In this document: piece after piece, positions 11,625-22,518 of the stretch | Numbering within the stretch: position 1 is the first letter of the stretch | Layout: each line of letters starts with the position of its first letter | DNA from: Botryotinia globosa | Lineage: Eukaryota; Ascomycota; Leotiomycetes; Helotiales; Sclerotiniaceae | DNA length: 64,000 nucleotides | Assembly: GCA_014898425.1 (NCBI GenBank) | Contig: RCSZ01000010.1 | Span: forward strand, 496,001 to 560,000 | Reading direction: 5' to 3' | Translations under genes and position numbers: made by a program | Notes under the pieces: generated by a model | Told to the model about the DNA's origin: nothing | What the model saw: only the letters and a program-made list of their open reading frames with translations | Database searches by the model: none

Positions 11625-11748
11625 TGGGGATTGGGATGTTGCTTTTGATGGTTAGTTAGTTGGTGATTACTTGGATGAGAGAGCTGAGACGAGGGGATAT
11701 ATCTTGTGATTGAAGTTATCAAGGAAGAATAGGTCAGTCGGTTGTTAA

Positions 11749-11808
11749 CTATATGCCCAGTAGCTATATGCCCAGTAGCTATATACCCAGTTGCTATATA
11801 CCCAGTTG
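11749..11808 (+). repeat. 15-bp tandem repeat, four copies
   Basis: Two copies of CTATATGCCCAGTAG are followed by two of CTATATACCCAGTTG. The paired variants suggest successive duplications of a diverged dimer. Confidence 0.9.
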
Positions 11809-11949
11809 ACTCGATTCATTGCATGAATTTGCAATCTAGGTAGGATAGATGAAATGAAGATATACGGAGTCATGAGAGAATCAATCTAACTGGGCCAGAG
11901 AATGGAATTATACACATCTCGTATATCCATTCCACGTCAATGAATGTCT

Positions 11950-12122
11950 AGTAGCTACTTACTACCTACTTACTACTTACCTACTTACCTACTTACTACT
12001 TACCTACTTACCTACTTACTACTTACCTACTTACCTACTTACCTACTTACTACTTACCTACTTACCTACTTACTACTTACCTACTTACCTACTTACTACT
12101 TACCTACTTACTACTTACCATC
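11950..12122 (+). repeat. CTTACCTA/CTTACTAC microsatellite
   Basis: About 170 bases of interleaved CTTACC, TACT and ACTTAC units. One frame is open through it and would give a Leu-Thr-Tyr repeat peptide; I regard that as a repeat artefact. Confidence 0.9.
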
Positions 12123-12388
12123 TATACAATTTGCTGTAAAAGTATGTCAATATCTATGAATAAAAATAAGAATAAGGAGGTCAACTTGTATGATTCTCTT
12201 AAATTATAAAGTACCAAATGTCTTACTCCCAACCCAAGGTCCTTATTAGCTTAATAATAAAAACGTTGCTCTTCTTCTCCTATTAATTACCCCGTCCGTG
12301 TATCCCATATCTCATGATTTACATTTATTACACAAACATTGGACTTTTTTTACACTTTTACCTTGATGTTACCTGACCGTAATTACAT

Positions 12389-12419
12389 GTAAATAAATAG
12401 ATAAATAAATAAATAAATA
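12389..12419 (+). repeat. AAAT/AAATAGAT microsatellite
   Basis: Tandem TAAA units with one interruption, in the same repeat-rich spacer. Confidence 0.85.
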
Positions 12420-12653
12420 TTAAATGCATCTCTTCTTATAAAATTCAATTTAGATGGATATTCAAAGCTCCTGCAATCCTTCTTCTTCTTCTTCCCGTCT
12501 TCCTAGGTATGCTCCTCGAGTATCTAAATCAATACTCGTACTCACTCATTCATTCATCATAGAGAACTCCTTTTTTATTATGGTTAATTATAGTATTTCT
12601 ACTTGGAAAAGATAATGATATTATATTTCTATCTATCCATCTATTCATCCCGT

Positions 12654-12732
12654 CATCATTCTCATTCATCTCATTCATCTCATTCATCCCATTCATCCCA
12701 TTCATCCCATTCATCCCATTCATCCCATTCAT
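12654..12732 (+). repeat. ATTCATCCC/ATTCATCTC nonamer repeat
   Basis: About eight copies of a nine-base unit. The minus strand reads as Asn-Gly-Met repeats, an artefact of the nine-base period. Confidence 0.9.
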
Positions 12733-12959
12733 TCGCTTGATACTAATGCAAATCGACCGCCTTATCATCAGTAGTCCATCAGCTACTGACTTACCACTCA
12801 CTCACTCACTTACCACTGCATCTACCCCGTCCACCAGTCTCCCAAAAAAACCAAAACAAAATTCATTCCTTCTTCACATCAACCTCTCAAAAGATCATAC
12901 ATTCTACGCCATAAATCCTCCTTCTCATCGAATTTCTCCATCTACCATATAGTACAATA

Positions 12960-12968
12960 ATGTCATAA
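12960..12968 (+). promoter_or_regulatory. Two-codon upstream ORF overlapping the main start (TAATG)
   Basis: ATG TCA TAA at 12960-12968 ends on the base that begins the main ATG at 12968. A ribosome starting here would terminate on top of the next start, a stop-start arrangement that could set reinitiation. Seen in sequence; function inferred. Confidence 0.4.
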
Positions 12969-15148
12969 TGCGAGTGGTTTCGCAGAAAGATTCTGCGCCC
13001 TTGACTGCCAAAAGTGGTAATCCAAATATGCCTTCATACGATAAGACAACTCCCAATCGACCATTGGCACCAACTTTAAGTGCTTCAGCGAATCGAGGAA
13101 ACAAACCCAAGACGCCATTAACTCCCAAAGTTTCGGCAGCAAGACCTGCCTCAAGACAATCACGTCCAGAAAATACTACGCCAAATAATATAAAAGACGA
13201 TTCATCGACTCTCGGTCCTACATCCATGAATGGTCGCAACATAACCGCAAGATCAGGCACACGAAAGACTCGATTTGATAGTATAAGTCATTCACCATCA
13301 GGAACTTCCATACCTTCTGAAGGTCCTCGATTATATGATCCTACACAGAATGCGTCTGGATTGGGTATTTCAGGGATGGAGAGGGATACAATGAAACGAT
13401 CAACGGTGGCATTCAGTCCTTCGAATTCAGAGTTAAATTGTTCACAATCATCACAATCCTCTGCCGACTCCAAGTTCTTCTTTGCGAGTGAAGTAAAACC
13501 ACAGAGTCACAGTACACCACAAACAAAACCTGCGTTTACTAAAAAACCTTCCGCCTTCTTTCATGCCAATGGAGATAAAGTTCCTAAGAAACAACCACCT
13601 CGTTCTGGGGCATCGACCGTAGGATCAACTCTGGGAGAGGAAAGAGGTCATGCAAAGTTTTTCCATGCCAATGGCACACCGGAATTAGGACTATCACCTT
13701 CACCACAATTTGCGCCTCCTCGCCCGAGTTCGGTTCTCTCAACTCATTCTCGAGTCACATCACCACGATTGGTAAATGCTACGACGACATCCCCTTCACA
13801 ACGACCCACGTCACCACAAAAATCAAATACTCAGTATGCCTCAATATCAACAGTCAGATCTCCCACCCCACTGGCTTCTCCCGTTCTACCTCGACCGAAA
13901 GCTGTGGTTCGTGGACAATCGGCGAATAATATCACACAGTCAAGAAGAACAAGTGGAGATGGGGGGTATGGACATCAACGAAACACAAGCACAGGATCAT
14001 CTATGGAGAGATTGGTATTGACCAGGAAGGTTTCATCAGGGGGTCATTCGACAGATATATCAAATCCAATAACAATCACAGAACCATCAAGTCCCGCCTC
14101 AATATCACATACAGATGAGATACCTGAAGATGAAGAAGAGGAAGAGGGTGAGGAAAGTATAGACGAGGAAGAAGAGGACGACGATGATGGGGAATCACTG
14201 TCCTCTGAGGAAGAAGTAATAGAAGAAGTACTCAAAGCCGGAGGTTCGATAGAACGTATGAACGAATTAGCAGCTATTGCACGGAATGAAAGAAAGGTTT
14301 TAGATCTGGAGATTACGAACTCATCACTGGCCGCTATAAATCGAACTCTGGAACGAGAAATGAGGAGGCAGACTGCGGAATTACGAAGATACAAACGACT
14401 CAGTCGTTCGGGTCGATTATCTATGGCCACGGGAGCCTCATCACGTGCAACCAGTGGGACCCTGTCTGTTGTGGATGAGAGAGAGGGTAATGGTCTGTCG
14501 GATATTAGTCAAGAGAACTCTGATCTAGAAGACGAGGAAGACGACGAAGAAGAAGAGGATCCATCTTCTGAAGAAGATCTCATTGACGCCGGAACATTAA
14601 GTCCCGGCGCGGTAGCTGAACATGATCTCAAACATCGAAAGAAAGACGAAAAAAGATTACGCCTCGACTTATCAAAACATCAACAACTCCTAATCGACAG
14701 TCAAAAAATGAATCAAAGTCTCAAGAAATGTTTAGGCTGGACCGAAGAACTTATCAATGAAGGAAAAAGAGCTTTAGAATATAAAGTTAAAACAAGCGAT
14801 ATAGAACCTCTCGCACCTCGCGTCCTAGCACCAGATGAGTTCGACGATAATGACGTTGAAATAGATAATGAAGGCATGTCAGCAATAGGTGCAAGTCTTT
14901 TGAGAGAAGCGAGGAAAGCAGCAGCGGAACAAAAGGATAAGGCAAATAATCTTACGGTGCCAACGGAAACAGATGAACAATTGGAGGATTTAACTCAGGA
15001 CATTCAATTTGCGCTATTTGCATCGGGGGAATCAAGTGCGATGCCGGGGAATGAGAAGAGTGGGGAAAGACCAGAATTGGTGCCGATTGCTCCACCTACT
15101 AGTCCTTGGGTTTCGACTTTTACATCGAGGTTGCAAACTCGTTCGTAA
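12968..15148 (+). CDS. Conserved-looking disordered and coiled-coil protein, function unknown
   Basis: Single exon, 726 aa. The N-terminal half is Ser/Pro/Thr-rich and basic, with three related aromatic motifs: KFFFASE, AFFHANGD and KFFHANGT, spaced 50-75 residues apart. A Glu/Asp-rich stretch at about 385-415 leads into a predicted coiled coil (IERMNELAAIARNERKVLDL through REMRRQTAELRRYKRL). A second acidic block is followed by another helical region (KKDEKRLRLDLSKHQQLLI, SLKKCLGWTEELINEGKRAL). The order, low-complexity N-terminus then two acidic-plus-helix modules, suggests a scaffold or a cytoskeleton- or chromatin-associated protein, but I recognise no named family. An upstream two-codon ORF abuts the start. 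Convergent with the next gene. Confidence 0.85.
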   Translation: MRVVSQKDSAPLTAKSGNPNMPSYDKTTPNRPLAPTLSASANRGNKPKTPLTPKVSAARPASRQSRPENTTPNNIKDDSSTLGPTSMNGRNITARSGTRKTRFDSISHSPSGTSIPSEGPRLYDPTQNASGLGISGMERDTMKRSTVAFSPSNSELNCSQSSQSSADSKFFFASEVKPQSHSTPQTKPAFTKKPSAFFHANGDKVPKKQPPRSGASTVGSTLGEERGHAKFFHANGTPELGLSPSPQFAPPRPSSVLSTHSRVTSPRLVNATTTSPSQRPTSPQKSNTQYASISTVRSPTPLASPVLPRPKAVVRGQSANNITQSRRTSGDGGYGHQRNTSTGSSMERLVLTRKVSSGGHSTDISNPITITEPSSPASISHTDEIPEDEEEEEGEESIDEEEEDDDDGESLSSEEEVIEEVLKAGGSIERMNELAAIARNERKVLDLEITNSSLAAINRTLEREMRRQTAELRRYKRLSRSGRLSMATGASSRATSGTLSVVDEREGNGLSDISQENSDLEDEEDDEEEEDPSSEEDLIDAGTLSPGAVAEHDLKHRKKDEKRLRLDLSKHQQLLIDSQKMNQSLKKCLGWTEELINEGKRALEYKVKTSDIEPLAPRVLAPDEFDDNDVEIDNEGMSAIGASLLREARKAAAEQKDKANNLTVPTETDEQLEDLTQDIQFALFASGESSAMPGNEKSGERPELVPIAPPTSPWVSTFTSRLQTRS

Positions 15149-15653
15149 GAGGAGGAGGAGATAGAGGAGGGAAATGAAGGGGAATGAAAGGAAAGGAAAA
15201 GAAGAAGATATTTTGGACGAAGGAAAGAAAGACGTGCATAACATAGCAAGCATATCACCACTCATAAATTTGCAATCAGTAATGCTTTTTTGCTTTAATT
15301 TTTTTTTTCACAGTCATGGTCTGGACTGGGACGTTGGGGGCTCTTACGGAACGGATCTTTTCAAGGGGTTAGGAGTTTGGGTGTACGTACATACATACAT
15401 ATATGGACTGGGCTTGGCATTGCGAAGGGCGCTTTCTTCGCGATTTTATGTTTGGAATGGGATTTGGGATGGGATGGAATGGGATTGCTTGGGCTGGTGA
15501 GGTTGATTTGGGTTAGGTTGAATTGGGTTGGAAAGAAAGGGAAAGAAAGGGAAGGAAAGGGAATGGAAAGAACGAAAGAAAGAAGGGAAAGGGAAGGGAA
15601 GGGAATACTATTTTATTCAGATCATATTTTGTGTTTTGAGTGTGCTTTGCATC

Positions 15654-15679
15654 TTGTGTGTGTGTGTGTATGTGTGTGT
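15654..15679 (+). repeat. GT dinucleotide run
   Basis: About 12 GT units with one A interruption. Confidence 0.85.
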
Positions 15680-15824
15680 CTTTTTTGAACTCGTTTAATG
15701 GTGTGGTGGATGGACTTTGTCTTTGACTTTGACTGACTTGATGCTTGCTTGTTTGTAGATACTACCTAGATGTGATGAGAATTAGATACTTGAGTTGAAT
15801 AGATAGATATATAGACAGGAAGAA

Positions 15825-15890
15825 GGAAGGGAGAGGGAGAGGGAGAGGGAGAGGGAGAGGAGAAGAGGAGAAGAGGAGAAGAGGAGAAGA
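15825..15890 (+). repeat. GGGAGA then AGAGGAGA purine repeat
   Basis: Five GGGAGA-type hexamers followed by four AGAGGAGA-type octamers; all-purine strand. Confidence 0.85.
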
Positions 15891-16467
15891 TATTTATATA
15901 TATATCCAAGCAATCAAACAAATAAGTATCCGCGGACCAATCATATATAAAAGAATACGTATTCGACGAGATACCTACTAGGTATCTAGATATATAAATA
16001 TTTAGATACAATTATTCCCTTTATATACTAGCACTATAATTATAAGATAATAGAGAGAAAGAGATAGGAGGGGGAGAGGGGTGTAGCAATAATTTTTAGA
16101 TAAAAAATACTTTTTTTTTACTTTCCTACAATATTATGATATTACATTCAGTATTAATCTCCACAGTCTCTTTCCCTCGCTTCTCTCTCCCTTTTCCGAT
16201 CATTGTATTTGTCTTCCTTTATTCGACGACTGCTTAAATGATGGAACCATTGATTGGTTGTAAATCCCTCCGTTTTCGTCTGAAGCCGTAAATCACCATT
16301 TAGATCTCATGATCCGATATCAATTTCCCATAAATCCGTCCATTGACAGCCTCTTCACCTTGAGCTAATCTTCTCGAATCGCAATTCATCAAGATCCAGA
16401 CCGTTTCCAATTTCCTTAACACTCCCCATCCCTCTCACCCCACCCCGTCCCATCGCAACTCCACCCT

Positions 16468-18158
16468 CTAACCATACTTTTTCTCGAACTTTTTCAAAAT
16501 CCCCGTAACGCCCTTCTCCAACCTCCCTGCATTATCTTCCAATCGAGCTCTTGGCCCTTTATCCTTTCCATCTTTCTTGTCGTCGCCCTTCTTCCCCTTT
16601 CCGCTTCCCTTTCTTTTAAGCTTCGCTTCAATTTCTGTAGGTCTGTAGACTTGTTGATGGATGCTATAATCATTGGGTGACATCAATGGTTGGCCGGCAC
16701 TAGTTTGCGCGCCGGTATAGGTGTAGTTTGCGAAGCCTCCTGGGGGAGAGAGAGGTTGGAGACCAGGAGCTGGAGAGGAAAGGGGAGGGTTTTGGTGTTG
16801 GGGGGCGAAACCGGGAGAGAAGAGACCGGGGGTGGGTAGATTATGTGTTGCGTAGGAGGGAGTGGAGGGGAAGGTTGCGTATTGGGTTGTGGGTTGATTG
16901 GGGGAGATAGGGGGAGAGGAGTATGCAGGAGGAGAAGGCCCAGTAGGAGTTGGGAGGGGTGGAGTGCTGTCGGTAGGGGGTGGTGCGAATGAAGGGGTTT
17001 GGGTTGCGAACTGTTGAGAAAACGGAGAGCGAAGTCCAGACGTAGATTGAAAGGAGCCGGGAAGATAGTTGGAATTCGGAGGGGTGTTGGTATGTTGTGG
17101 TGGGGTTGCTCCAGAGAAGCTTCCGTGTCCATGCGCCGGCTGTTGAGGTGGAGACATCATAGGGAAAGTTTGCTGTCTTTGGAATTGTGGTGGTGGAGCA
17201 GGTGCTGAAAAGCTTGGGTGTTGCTGAAATTGTGAAGGTGCAGAGAATTGTCCTTGATCAGAAGTTGCAGCGTGAACAAGTGGATTTCCCGCTCCATCTT
17301 CTGGCGGAGGGGTCTTTTCTCGATACTGAATAGCTTCGGGAGCAGCTGGAGCAGCTGGATTATATGCCATCGGTGCAAAAGTAGCAGGAGCTTGTGATGG
17401 TTGACTGGGGGGATTTGGCGGCCCAGGAAATGAAACGTTAATAGCTGCCGGAGGAGAAGTTCGAGATGTTTTAGATCTACCATGATGATATGAAGGATCC
17501 AAGATAGCTACGTTTTCCAATTGCTGAACTATTGGACTCATATCGTCTGCGTGAGATGGTGGTGGTGCTGGCTCATCCTCAATCGTAATTTGGTGTTGAG
17601 GTAGAACTCTCCGCACTCCATTCACAAAATTAAGAGCATCTTCTTTATTCCAGAAGTACAGATCAATAGTGTGAAGTCTGTACATGTACTTGGTCTCGTT
17701 TCGAGGATCAAAAGTTGGCAAATGCCATTCTTGGGCACCAATTGGACTGTTTCTTTGCTGTCCATTTGGTCCATCTATAGTCAAGGTGACTAATGTGGTA
17801 TGCTTATAGGAATATTTGACATGAGCAGAATCAAGATCTGGTGATTGTGATATTAGTAGATGTAACTTTCGCATTTATTTCGTATGGGTATGACTTACGA
17901 CCAGTGAAAGCATCTTGATCCGGAGTACCGGCATTATTAGCTATTTCAAGTCGAGCTCTTCTTTGTCCTGCATTTTCGAAAAGATAGACATATGAGCCTT
18001 TATCAAATCTGTGATGAGGAGGTTTGACTGTTGGTGGACCATAGTAATAATGAATGTCTGCGAACCTATCGAGGGTTGGATCAACAACTTGTCTGTAGAC
18101 ATTTGAGAGCTCTTACTTACAAAGTAGCTGCGAGATCTTCCCCTGGTCTTACTGCCAT
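16468..18158 (-). CDS. Fungal protein with conserved N-terminal domain and proline-rich tail, function unknown
   Basis: Three exons read on the minus strand: 18158-18121, 18065-17899, 17837-16468; 524 aa. The first intron (55 nt) could instead end at a nearer AG, which would leave an implausibly short 28 nt intron and add nine residues. The N-terminal about 160 residues look ordered: MAVRPGEDLAATL, IHYYYGPPTVKPPHHRFDKG, YVYLFENAGQRRARLEIAN, then YSYKHTTLVTLTIDG and YMYRLHTIDLYFWNKEDALN. I believe this block is conserved in filamentous ascomycetes but know no function. A long Pro/Gln/Ser/Phe-rich low-complexity region follows and the end is strongly Lys-rich (KRKGSGKGKKGDDKKDGK). Divergent from MRPS8. 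Confidence 0.85.
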
Positions 18159-18758
18159 TTTATCGACCTGCGATTATTGATAGCTTAAGGGATAGTAAAG
18201 AAGTGAAGTCGAACGCTTTCTTGCGCGACGAGAGAACAATAGAAAAAAAGAAAGAGAGAAAAATTATACTGAGCAGAAGAGAAAGGAAAGAGAAACAGAA
18301 AGAGATTAGACTTATTATTATCACAATATTTCATACCAAGCTACCTGCGGCATGGGGGGTTGAGTGCCATGTCGGCGGCAAGCTGCATGAAGCGAGAACC
18401 AATGAGGGGTGGAATTGAGGTGATGGAAAGTTCATGCCTTAGAACCTTATCGCGATTAGATAAGGCAAAAATAAATTATTTTGGTTTTTGGCTTCATTGG
18501 GAAGTAGAACGAGTCGAACAATTTCAAGGTGTTCCAAGATTATATGAAACTATTTCGAGGGTGCATTTATTGAATCTGCGAATGTAAGTCTTGCGAAAAT
18601 CTGCCCGTAGCAATTGATTCACATTTACAAGAAAACTATCTGATATTCCTCTCAGCATCTCATCTACTCTCCAATTTGAAGAATATATCCCCGATAAATC
18701 GCACCAATTGTGCCCGCGCGGGCTTGCGAATTCGTCTTAGAGACTCCCAATCCTCATC
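18159..18758. other. Divergent promoter region upstream of MRPS8
   Basis: About 600 bases. A purine-rich run (18240-18310) lies near the minus-strand gene start. Short ORFs are unsupported. Confidence 0.5.
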
Positions 18759-19247
18759 ATGTCTCTCGTCACACTCTCGCACGTATCATCACATCTCCAA
18801 AATGCCTCTAAAGCCCGACTTGGGCTCACTTCCGTTCCCTCCTCGAACATGATCCTCTCTCTCATGCTCGGTCTTCAATCCTCTGGATTCCTCTCTTCTG
18901 TCACCCGCGGTGGCCTCACCCCTCCTCCTATGGATGAATTATCTACATATGTACCAGAACCTGTTACACAGCGGAATATCTCAACAAGGAGGTTATGGTT
19001 AGGAATGAAGTACTGGAACAATGAGCCAGTATTGAGTGAAATGTCGATGATCAGTAAACCTACAAAGAGAATTTGGATGGATGTGGAAGGGCTTTCAAAT
19101 ATTGTGAGAGGCCAGGACGCGAAATTTGTGCAGGGTTTGAGAAGACCAGGAGAGTGCATCTATATCAGCACATCAAGTGGAATCTTGGAAGCAAGAGAAT
19201 GTGTAGAAAGGAGGGTGGGCGGTATGCTTTTATGCAGAGTCGTATAG
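18759..19247 (+). CDS. MRPS8: Mitochondrial small-subunit ribosomal protein uS8m
   Basis: Single exon, 162 aa. The sequence fits fungal mitochondrial S8 along its length: MSLVTLSHVSSHLQNASKAR at the start, GFLSSVTRGG, RRLWLGMKYWNN and PVLSEMSMISKPTKRIW in the middle, and the universal C-terminal S8 motif with SSGILEARECVERRVGGML. The protein binds the central domain of the mitochondrial small-subunit rRNA. No obvious cleaved presequence, as in other fungal members. It converges on the FluG-type gene with a 359-base gap. Confidence 0.95.
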   Translation: MSLVTLSHVSSHLQNASKARLGLTSVPSSNMILSLMLGLQSSGFLSSVTRGGLTPPPMDELSTYVPEPVTQRNISTRRLWLGMKYWNNEPVLSEMSMISKPTKRIWMDVEGLSNIVRGQDAKFVQGLRRPGECIYISTSSGILEARECVERRVGGMLLCRVV

Positions 19248-19606
19248 GTGATGATGATCAGGAAAATGTGTAAAATTACAGGGCATGATCATTTGTGGGA
19301 GTTCAACAAGTGTGCGAAAAAGATACTGGGTTTGCCCAAAGTGCTAGGCCATTCACGGCTCGGGAGATAAATGTTGATTCCATTCTTCAAAAAGGACAAA
19401 TTATTGCGTTGGCTTACAAAAGATATTCTCCTCTGCGATCCTTCAATGGATAAAAGTATAACGCCTGAACATACATCGCCATATTATCATTAAAGCGGGG
19501 TGCAACCCCTCATCCATCGCATTGAAATCCAGACGATCCCCCAAAGCGCTAGAAAATGACAGCTGAGTCTCTTGCAGTTGGCCCAATAGGCTGTGGGTCT
19601 GCCACT
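19248..19606. other. Convergent 3' spacer between MRPS8 and the FluG-type gene
   Basis: About 360 bases, shared 3' ends, no ORF of interest. Confidence 0.5.
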
Positions 19607-22518
19607 TCAATATCTCTCAATCAACCAGTTTCTTCTCTGCTCATCCTTCATGCTATTCATGAGCTCCAGCTCCCCTTGTTTCATCGCAATATATGTGGCC
19701 ACCACAGCTTTACCGAGTATCTTATACATACCTTGGTCAATTTTGAGAGCGGCGAGTGCCTCGTCCAAAGTACATGGCAACATTTCTTCGATGTTGTAAT
19801 CATCTCTGTCTGCTTGGCTCAATTCAGCAGGGTTCATGTGGCAGTCAAGCCATGTCATCTTGTCTTTTGAAATCACGCCTTCTACACCTGCACCAATTAC
19901 AGCTGCTAAAGCCAGATAAACATTAGCAAGGCCATCCATACATCTAAACTCCCAGTGCGACCCGTCAATCTTACGCAGGGCGGTTTCTCGATTTTGGTGA
20001 CCCCAAGCCACCCATGTACTGCCGGCCCAGCCACCAACTGCAAGCATACGATCATAGCTGGCAGGATTACCGTAGGTGAAAGCCGTAATTGCACGAAGAT
20101 GTTTCAGTATTCCCGCATAAAAATGAGTATACGTTTCTTCCTTCTCTCCTTCCGGGGTCGATATGGACAGGTGAACATGTGCTCCCGTGCCCAGTTTGTT
20201 GGGAAGAGGTTTTGGGTGCAATGTAGCACGCCATCCATGAGTTCGTGCAACCGTGGCAATGATCTCTCTGGTCTGTAAAAGTATATCTACAGCCTCAAGG
20301 GGTGCACATGCAGGTAGGACAAACTCAAATTGACCAGTGGCTGATTCTGGATGCCACTGCTCGAGATCAATACCGGCATTGGAAAGTTTCTCGTTTATCT
20401 CATCCATAACATCTATGACGGCGGGAGAGAGTGCGTTGTTGGATCCCCAGCAATGAGAGTCCGAACCGGGAAGAGGAGCAAACACGTGTGTATTGTCCTC
20501 GTTAAGCGTGCCTTTCATGAATATGACTTCAATCTCAAAGCCGACAAGAAATTCAAGACCGTGATTCTTCGCACTACTCACTATACCCCGAAGAGTAGTT
20601 CGCGGGCATACATCAAGTGGCGAATTGTCAGGATTGCGAAGCTCTCCCTGTGCCGAAGCGTACCCACTAAATGGACCAGGTCGCATAGAAGATAGGACTG
20701 CGGTTAGAGACCTACATTCATCTCTGGGAGAAACTGAATCAATCCGATGATCGTCTGGCGTGAGAGTTAAACAACTATTAGTGATACCGATAGAAACATT
20801 AGCCTTTCCGTCGCAAAGAAGATTACGGACACTTTTGATCGGTAAAATCCGTGTTCGAGTAATGGAGCAGTAGTCGACAAATTGTACACGCAGAAATTTG
20901 ATTCCCGGGTGTTGTACCATGAATGATTCAAATATTTCAAGGTCTGATGGAGATTTTGAAGCATCTGCATGACTGGTTCCCTTGATGCCATTACTCCCAT
21001 CGACACCGTCAATTCCATTGGTCTCGTTAACTTTGTCAATGGCTCCGGCGCCGTTTTTGTGGTAGACATCCTTGGTACCGTTAACCCCATTGACTGTTCT
21101 GGTTCTGTCCAACCCGTTGACATATTGTCCAACGGCCTGGGTTTCCATTGGCCTGAATTTCAACTGGAGAGCATAAAGCTGATTAGATGTATTAAAGAAT
21201 ATATCTTCAACAACTTTAACAGCTTGTTCAATAGTCAATGCTTTCTTAGTCACATACTCTGCGAGGACCTGGAGAACATCAGTATGATTGAATATATGAC
21301 ACATCCCTAATCGATGATGGGAAACTCTTACTTTCTCAAAAGCTTCGCGAAATCGAATTTGTGCGAGTAAATAGGTTTCTGGAAGATCATGCCCGTTTGT
21401 GCTCCACACAATCTTTTCTGTGGGACAAAACTCTAGAAGGTCGCGAATAACACCTTCTTGGCCATCCTGACTGACACAAGAAAACACTTCACCAATATCA
21501 ACATACACATTCGAATGTACCGTAGCTAAGTATCCCGTTTCCTTTGTCCATGGATAACCAGAATGAACCAAAATGATTGGAACGTCCGAATACTCGCGAA
21601 TAAAGTCTTGTAGATATGATGGCGAAGAGCGAGTAAGAGATACCTCATCGTCGCCCAAACCAGTATGGAACTGGATTGGTTTCTTGTGGAAACTCTCGGA
21701 ACGTTGGATAAGTCCAGCTGTCATGTGAAGGATCCAGGAGTTCAAAACTTGGCGATCGAACCCTTTAAAGCGGCTATGACCCTCGGCTTGTTGTTTCCAA
21801 ATACATTGTATCAAGGTCAATTTTACCATTTCAAGAGAACAAACCCAAGGTATATCAAGCCTTGTTTTATAACAGATGGCTGATATAAAGCCGACAACAC
21901 TGGTATCGGAAAGTGCATCATTTATACCCTTTTGAAGATCTTCGACCACTGAATTAAAGAATTTATCTTCAGAGATAGCGAACAAATTGATGTTCCGATC
22001 AACAATGTCTGCTGCAAAGTTTTCGATCCTTACTATCCTCTTGCACTTACCTACGAAAGCCAAGATTAGCGGAGCGTCAGACAAACAGGTACGTACCATA
22101 TCGAGGTAACACAACATCTATACGAGAGCGGGGAAACATGAAGATACTAACTTCTTGTTAAGTTGTCATGCCATGAATAGTCGAAAGCTTTATTTTCCGT
22201 GCTTAAGCAATCGTCAAGAATGATTGTCTCGATTCCTTTCAGACATTGTTTTATCCACACATAGCCTGGCTTTTCGTTCTCTTTCGCAATGGCTTTCAAG
22301 ACATCATTCCATGTTGGAGGACAACCAAGAATTTCTGCAAGTTGGTTTGTAGCTCGAATATGCGCCAAAGTTGAACGAGCAGCTTTTAGAGCATCTCCAT
22401 CAGCCTCAGTAGAAATGCCTAGTAGGGAGCGTTTGATCTTAGATGAAGGAATGAGCAATGGGCGCGCGCGGCTGTCAATTAATGGAGTGGTACGAATAGC
22501 AGTGATAAGTCGCTCCAT
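19607..22518 (-). CDS. FluG-type fusion: degenerate amidohydrolase domain plus glutamine synthetase-like domain
   Basis: Exons on the minus strand: 22518-22152, 22050-21332, 21268-19607; 915 aa. Intron 2 (63 nt, GTAAGAGT..CATACTGAT..CCAG) keeps frame if retained. Residues 1-430 follow the FluG amidohydrolase: YSWHD, ICYKTRLD, QFHTGLGDD (His251), LVHSGYPWTKETGYLA (His285), YVDIGEVF. However, the N-terminal metal motif, HxH in family members, reads DSRARPLL (Arg17, Arg19), and the usual WSTDGH reads WSTNGH (Asn341). An Asn/Gly-rich linker at about 415-460 joins the glutamine synthetase type-I-like domain, which keeps FEIEVIF, WHPESATGQFEFVLP, GTGAHVHLSI and WEFRCMDGLANVYLALAA, ending WLIERY. 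In Aspergillus FluG is needed for the signal that starts conidiation; this may be a paralog. A short extra intron near residues 190-210 cannot be excluded. Confidence 0.9.

Larger units (their letters stand above)
10813..12967. other. Divergent intergenic region rich in simple repeats
   Basis: About 2.2 kb between two divergently transcribed genes. It contains GAAT/GAGT runs at 10838-10902, an 18-G run, a 15-mer repeated four times, a CTTACC/CTTACTAC tract, an AAAT run and an ATTCATCCC tract (listed separately). Apparent ORFs here are translations of these repeats. No supported gene. Confidence 0.7.
15149..16467. other. Convergent intergenic region with purine-rich and dinucleotide repeats
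   Basis: About 1.3 kb. Contains GGAAAG/GAAAG purine tracts (15520-15600), a GT run at 15654-15679 and a GGGAGA/GAAGAG tract at 15825-15890. Very AT-rich near 15890-16040. No supported gene. Confidence 0.6.

Noticed and set aside
11944..12159. Leu/Thr/Tyr repeat ORF
   Set aside because: Translation of the CTTACC/CTTACTAC microsatellite.
12550..12801. Asn-Gly-Met repeat ORF on the minus strand
   Set aside because: Produced by the nine-base ATTCATCCC repeat; no flanking coding signal.
16683..17483. Alternative minus-strand frames of 108-149 codons
   Set aside because: Pro/Leu/His-rich shadow frames of the proline-rich tail of the 16468-18158 gene.
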